Below the pieces are notes generated by a model. That model searched no databases and had not been told where the DNA came from. It saw only the letters and a program-made list of their open reading frames with translations. From CAZVWH01 sp964631175 (lineage in GTDB: Bacteria; Planctomycetota; Phycisphaerae; Sedimentisphaerales; Anaerobacaceae), in assembly GCA_964631175.1 (NCBI GenBank), contig CAZVWH010000040.1, forward strand, positions 1-23,044: a stretch of 23,044 bases of DNA, in the 5' to 3' direction. Positions 21,219-23,044 of this stretch are shown piece after piece. The position numbers were made by a program, and so were the translations under genes. Within the stretch, counting starts at the first letter, position 1. Each line of letters begins with the position of its first letter.

Positions 21219-21545
21219 ATGGATAAAAAAATCACTGAAATCTTAGAGAAATTTAAATTTGCACTTCAAGCACAGGGCATTAAGGTAAGCCGATTTATTC
21301 TTTTTGGCTCCTGTGCATCGGCAAAAGCTACAGAAGAAAGTGATATTGATGTAGCAGTAATCTCCGAGAATTTCAAAGGTACAAATCTGCTAAAGCGATT
21401 GGAGCTTATTGGACTGGCTCTTGCAAAAGCAAAAATATTTGAGCCGATAGAGGCCCTCGGATACACCGAAGAGGAATTTGCATCAAAAGGACAAGGAACT
21501 TTCATCGGTGATGAGATTAAATCAAAAGGCATACAGATTATATAA
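21219..21545 (+). CDS. Minimal nucleotidyltransferase (MNT, MntA-like antitoxin)
   Basis: This is a 108 aa protein of the DNA polymerase beta nucleotidyltransferase fold. The family motif GS-X10-DXD is exact: Gly30-Ser31, ten residues, then Asp42-Ile-Asp44 in GSCASAKATEESDIDVAV. The Arg-rich turn usual after GS (GSRARG) is CASAK here. In studied HEPN/MNT pairs the MNT protein is the antitoxin and attaches AMP to the HEPN toxin. That role is inferred here from the motif and the partner directly upstream. AAGG stands 7 bases before the ATG, which lies inside the unbroken HEPN frame, so the genes are translationally close. The frame is intact, in contrast to its partner. No later gene of the operon follows; the next gene is convergent. 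Confidence 0.88.
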   Translation: MDKKITEILEKFKFALQAQGIKVSRFILFGSCASAKATEESDIDVAVISENFKGTNLLKRLELIGLALAKAKIFEPIEALGYTEEEFASKGQGTFIGDEIKSKGIQII

Positions 21546-21645
21546 TCAGTAGGATCACTGCGAATCATCGTACCATGTCTTTTCTGCTTCCATATAAGGT
21601 CGTGAGTTATTCTTCAGAGATGAAATAAGGTCAAATAAATAACCT

Positions 21646-21711
21646 GTTGCGACAGTGCGTCCTGCCGCGACAAGCCATAGGCTGGCGATGTTGTAAAAAA
21701 AAGATGTGACC
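21646..21711. repeat. Imperfect hairpin GTTGCGACAG/CTGCCGCGAC and tail, between convergent genes
   Basis: GTTGCGACAG (21646-21655) pairs with CTGCCGCGAC (21662-21671) at 8 of 10 positions, followed by GCCATAGGC and an A-run (21695-21702). It lies between the MNT gene and the convergent HEPN-like gene and could end both transcripts, but it also looks like another dispersed palindrome. Confidence 0.3.
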
Positions 21712-22479
21712 CTAATCAACCCCTAAAAAATATTTATTACCCCCTTCTTGTGAAAGCTTCAAACCAGTTTTTGCTTCAACTAATCTCAATAAGTAGAAGT
21801 TAAGAAGATTCCAATAAAAACATTCTTGTGTAAAATTGATTGCGTAACTGCTCCAGTCATTTCCGTGTACTATGTTATGTCTTGCCTTGTCGAAATCAAC
21901 AAGCTTTCCCCTTTCATACTTATGCTCCGGACTCATGTTGGTGTTTGTTGGCTTGGTAATCTCGTGTAATTTGTCCAATTTGTATATTAAGGAACTGTTT
22001 TCTACCGTTTTTTCCATAAATTCTTTGATTTTTTTCTTATGCAGTTGGTCGTATGATTTCGAACTAACATCTGATAAACTAACTTGTTTTGTTTCGGTAT
22101 ATGTTCTAAAAGAATCAGGCGAAGCAAGTGACAGAACTTCAAGATAGCCATAAGCACTGGCGTCAAGTATCCCATGAGAATAAACTATAGCTGCTGCGTC
22201 AAGTGCTCTTTTTGTGTCGTGTTGAATCTTCTGATGAACTTGCCGCTTCTGTTCCTTGATTATTTTATAAAATTCGTTAACCTTGCCTGGCTTTGTGAGC
22301 ATTTTTGCCAGCGTGCCATTTATGTATAATTCGTCACTGAATCCTTCAAGTTCTGAAATTTGTATATCGCTTCCACGAGGTAATCCATTTAACATCACGG
22401 AGTAAAAGGTAGACAAATTTCCTAATAGCTTAAAGGTTTCCCAGAAAACACGATTCAGTTCATTTTCTCCTGGTTTCAT
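21712..22479 (-). CDS. Uncharacterised protein with a HEPN-type RX4H motif
   Basis: I do not recognise the family by name. The C-terminal part holds FDKARHNIVHGNDWSSYA. Arg200, four residues and His205 match the RX4-6H motif that HEPN ribonucleases use for catalysis, followed by a helix (FTQECFYWNLLNFYLLRLVE) as in HEPN folds. The N-terminal half is all-helical, with AAAIVYSHGILDASAYGYLEV (about 95-114), a segment that in many HEPN proteins forms the paired helix. The middle (about 140-190) is charged and Lys-rich. There is no signal peptide or membrane segment. Length 255 aa; AGGA lies 11 bases before the ATG. It converges on the HEPN/MNT pair, alone on its strand. A defence or abortive-infection role is inferred from the motif and setting only. 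It could instead be a HEPN-like protein of another function. Confidence 0.7.
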   Translation of the reverse strand: MKPGENELNRVFWETFKLLGNLSTFYSVMLNGLPRGSDIQISELEGFSDELYINGTLAKMLTKPGKVNEFYKIIKEQKRQVHQKIQHDTKRALDAAAIVYSHGILDASAYGYLEVLSLASPDSFRTYTETKQVSLSDVSSKSYDQLHKKKIKEFMEKTVENSSLIYKLDKLHEITKPTNTNMSPEHKYERGKLVDFDKARHNIVHGNDWSSYAINFTQECFYWNLLNFYLLRLVEAKTGLKLSQEGGNKYFLGVD

Positions 22480-22596
22480 TTGATTGGTTTTCCTTATATT
22501 TGTTTTCGATGGGATAAAATGGTAAAATAGGGATGTTTACACAATTATATTTTACTATTCAAATCTTTTACTTTTATTTATTTTCAGCTTCGGCCA

Positions 22597-22624
22597 GCCC
22601 GCCGTCGCTTTCGCTAAGGCGGGC
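22597..22624. repeat. GCCCGCC/GGCGGGC hairpin
   Basis: A perfect 7-base stem with a 14-base loop sits upstream of the HEPN-like gene, in a GC-rich patch (about 22590-22630) within AT-rich sequence. It resembles the CCCGCC/GGCGGG hairpin at 5696-5721. The short open frame across it is repeat sequence, not a supported gene. Confidence 0.45.
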
Positions 22625-22766
22625 CTGCATTTTCTTCTTCGCACGGTTTACTCCGAAGCATCAATCCAATATGTCTCGCTTCGCCGCTTGCCTACGCGGA
22701 ATCTACACTATTGTAGAGGGATTTACAAGAAAAAAGGTGAAAAGTGCACAAGGTACAAGTGCATAC

Positions 22767-22802
22767 AGCCCGTGAGATAAATCAAAACAAATCTCACGGG
22801 CT
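22767..22802. repeat. Perfect 12-base hairpin AGCCCGTGAGAT/ATCTCACGGGCT
   Basis: A perfect 12-base stem has an A-rich 12-base loop. It shares CCCGTGAGAT with the hairpin at 20347-20396, so these two flank the HEPN/MNT and HEPN-like genes. No T-run follows on either strand. Confidence 0.6.
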
Positions 22803-22875
22803 AAAGAACACAAGACATAAGAGTATAATTTCATGAGGTGCAACTCTATAAGCATAAATTGCATCGAGGCACCAT

Positions 22876-23044
22876 CCTGAGCTTGCCCCTAAGGGGCTTG
22901 TCGTAAGGGATCTGGCTGCGGACGATAATTGACTTCAATCCGAGAGCAGATCTCTCCACTACGGCCTGCCGTTGGCAGTCCTTCGGTCGAAATGACCAGA
23001 AAAAGAGATTGCCGCGCTGCCCCTTCGGCTGCGCTCAGAGCCTG
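22876..23044. repeat. Dispersed repeat tail (CATCCTGAGCTTG..., CCTTCGGTCGAAATGACC..., GAGATTGCCGCGCTGCCCC)
   Basis: The last 170 bases contain CATCCTGAGCTTG, GGCTTGTCGTAAGGGATCT, GAGCAGATCTCTCCACTACGG, CAGTCCTTCGGTCGAAATGACC, AGAGATTGCCGCGC and GCCCCTTCGGCTGCGCTC. These are variants of the TCCTTCGACC unit elsewhere in the window, joined in a longer chain that runs off the edge. No coding or RNA gene is seen here. Confidence 0.5.

Noticed and set aside
22533..22775. Open frame of 80 codons at the right end
   Set aside because: It is low-complexity and spans a repeat hairpin, with no plausible ribosome site or family signal.

Overview
The window reads as a chromosomal segment of a Gram-negative-type bacterium, most likely a planctomycete of the Phycisphaerae kind. 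That placement is an inference. It rests on the secreted leucine-rich-repeat protein of RNI type, the ECF sigma factor paired with a membrane anti-sigma factor, a diphosphate-dependent phosphofructokinase, a RibBA with a planctomycete-like insertion, and many short palindromic dispersed repeats in the gene gaps. The genes are mostly core metabolism and housekeeping. They are separated by gaps rich in repeats, and a small accessory islet sits at the right end. No rRNA, tRNA, CRISPR array or insertion sequence was recognised.

Left part (1-5500, all minus strand): a frame-broken remnant of a hexapeptide acyltransferase at the edge; an isochorismatase-fold hydrolase; an ECF sigma factor and its anti-sigma factor overlapping by 4 bases, preceded by a sigma-E-like promoter (GGAACTT, 16 bases, TCTAA) that suggests autoregulation; RibBA (riboflavin synthesis) followed after 3 bases by a small lipoprotein; and PgsA (phosphatidylglycerophosphate synthase), whose C-terminal tail runs into a dispersed AT-rich repeat.

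Middle (5500-15800): a GC-rich repeat island, an orphan GspF-like membrane protein, pdxJ (vitamin B6) and dapA (lysine/diaminopimelate) on the plus strand, separated by a palindromic repeat that supplies the pdxJ stop codon. On the minus strand are a 19-repeat LRR exported protein and a GT4-like glycosyltransferase. A plus-strand trehalose cassette then follows: a fused OtsA-OtsB protein and a TreT-type trehalose synthase, so two different trehalose routes sit side by side.

Right part (15800-23044): dnaA (minus, TTG start) and ftsY (plus) diverge from an AT-rich 480-base gap with back-to-back TTGACA boxes inside an inverted repeat. PPi-dependent phosphofructokinase (minus) converges on ftsY across a strong double hairpin. 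A gap of about 900 bases full of repeats leads to a HEPN/MNT toxin-antitoxin pair, in which the HEPN gene is cut by a single in-frame TAA while the MNT antitoxin is intact. A convergent, unfamiliar gene downstream carries an RX4H motif typical of HEPN ribonucleases. The last 560 bases hold only repeats and hairpins.
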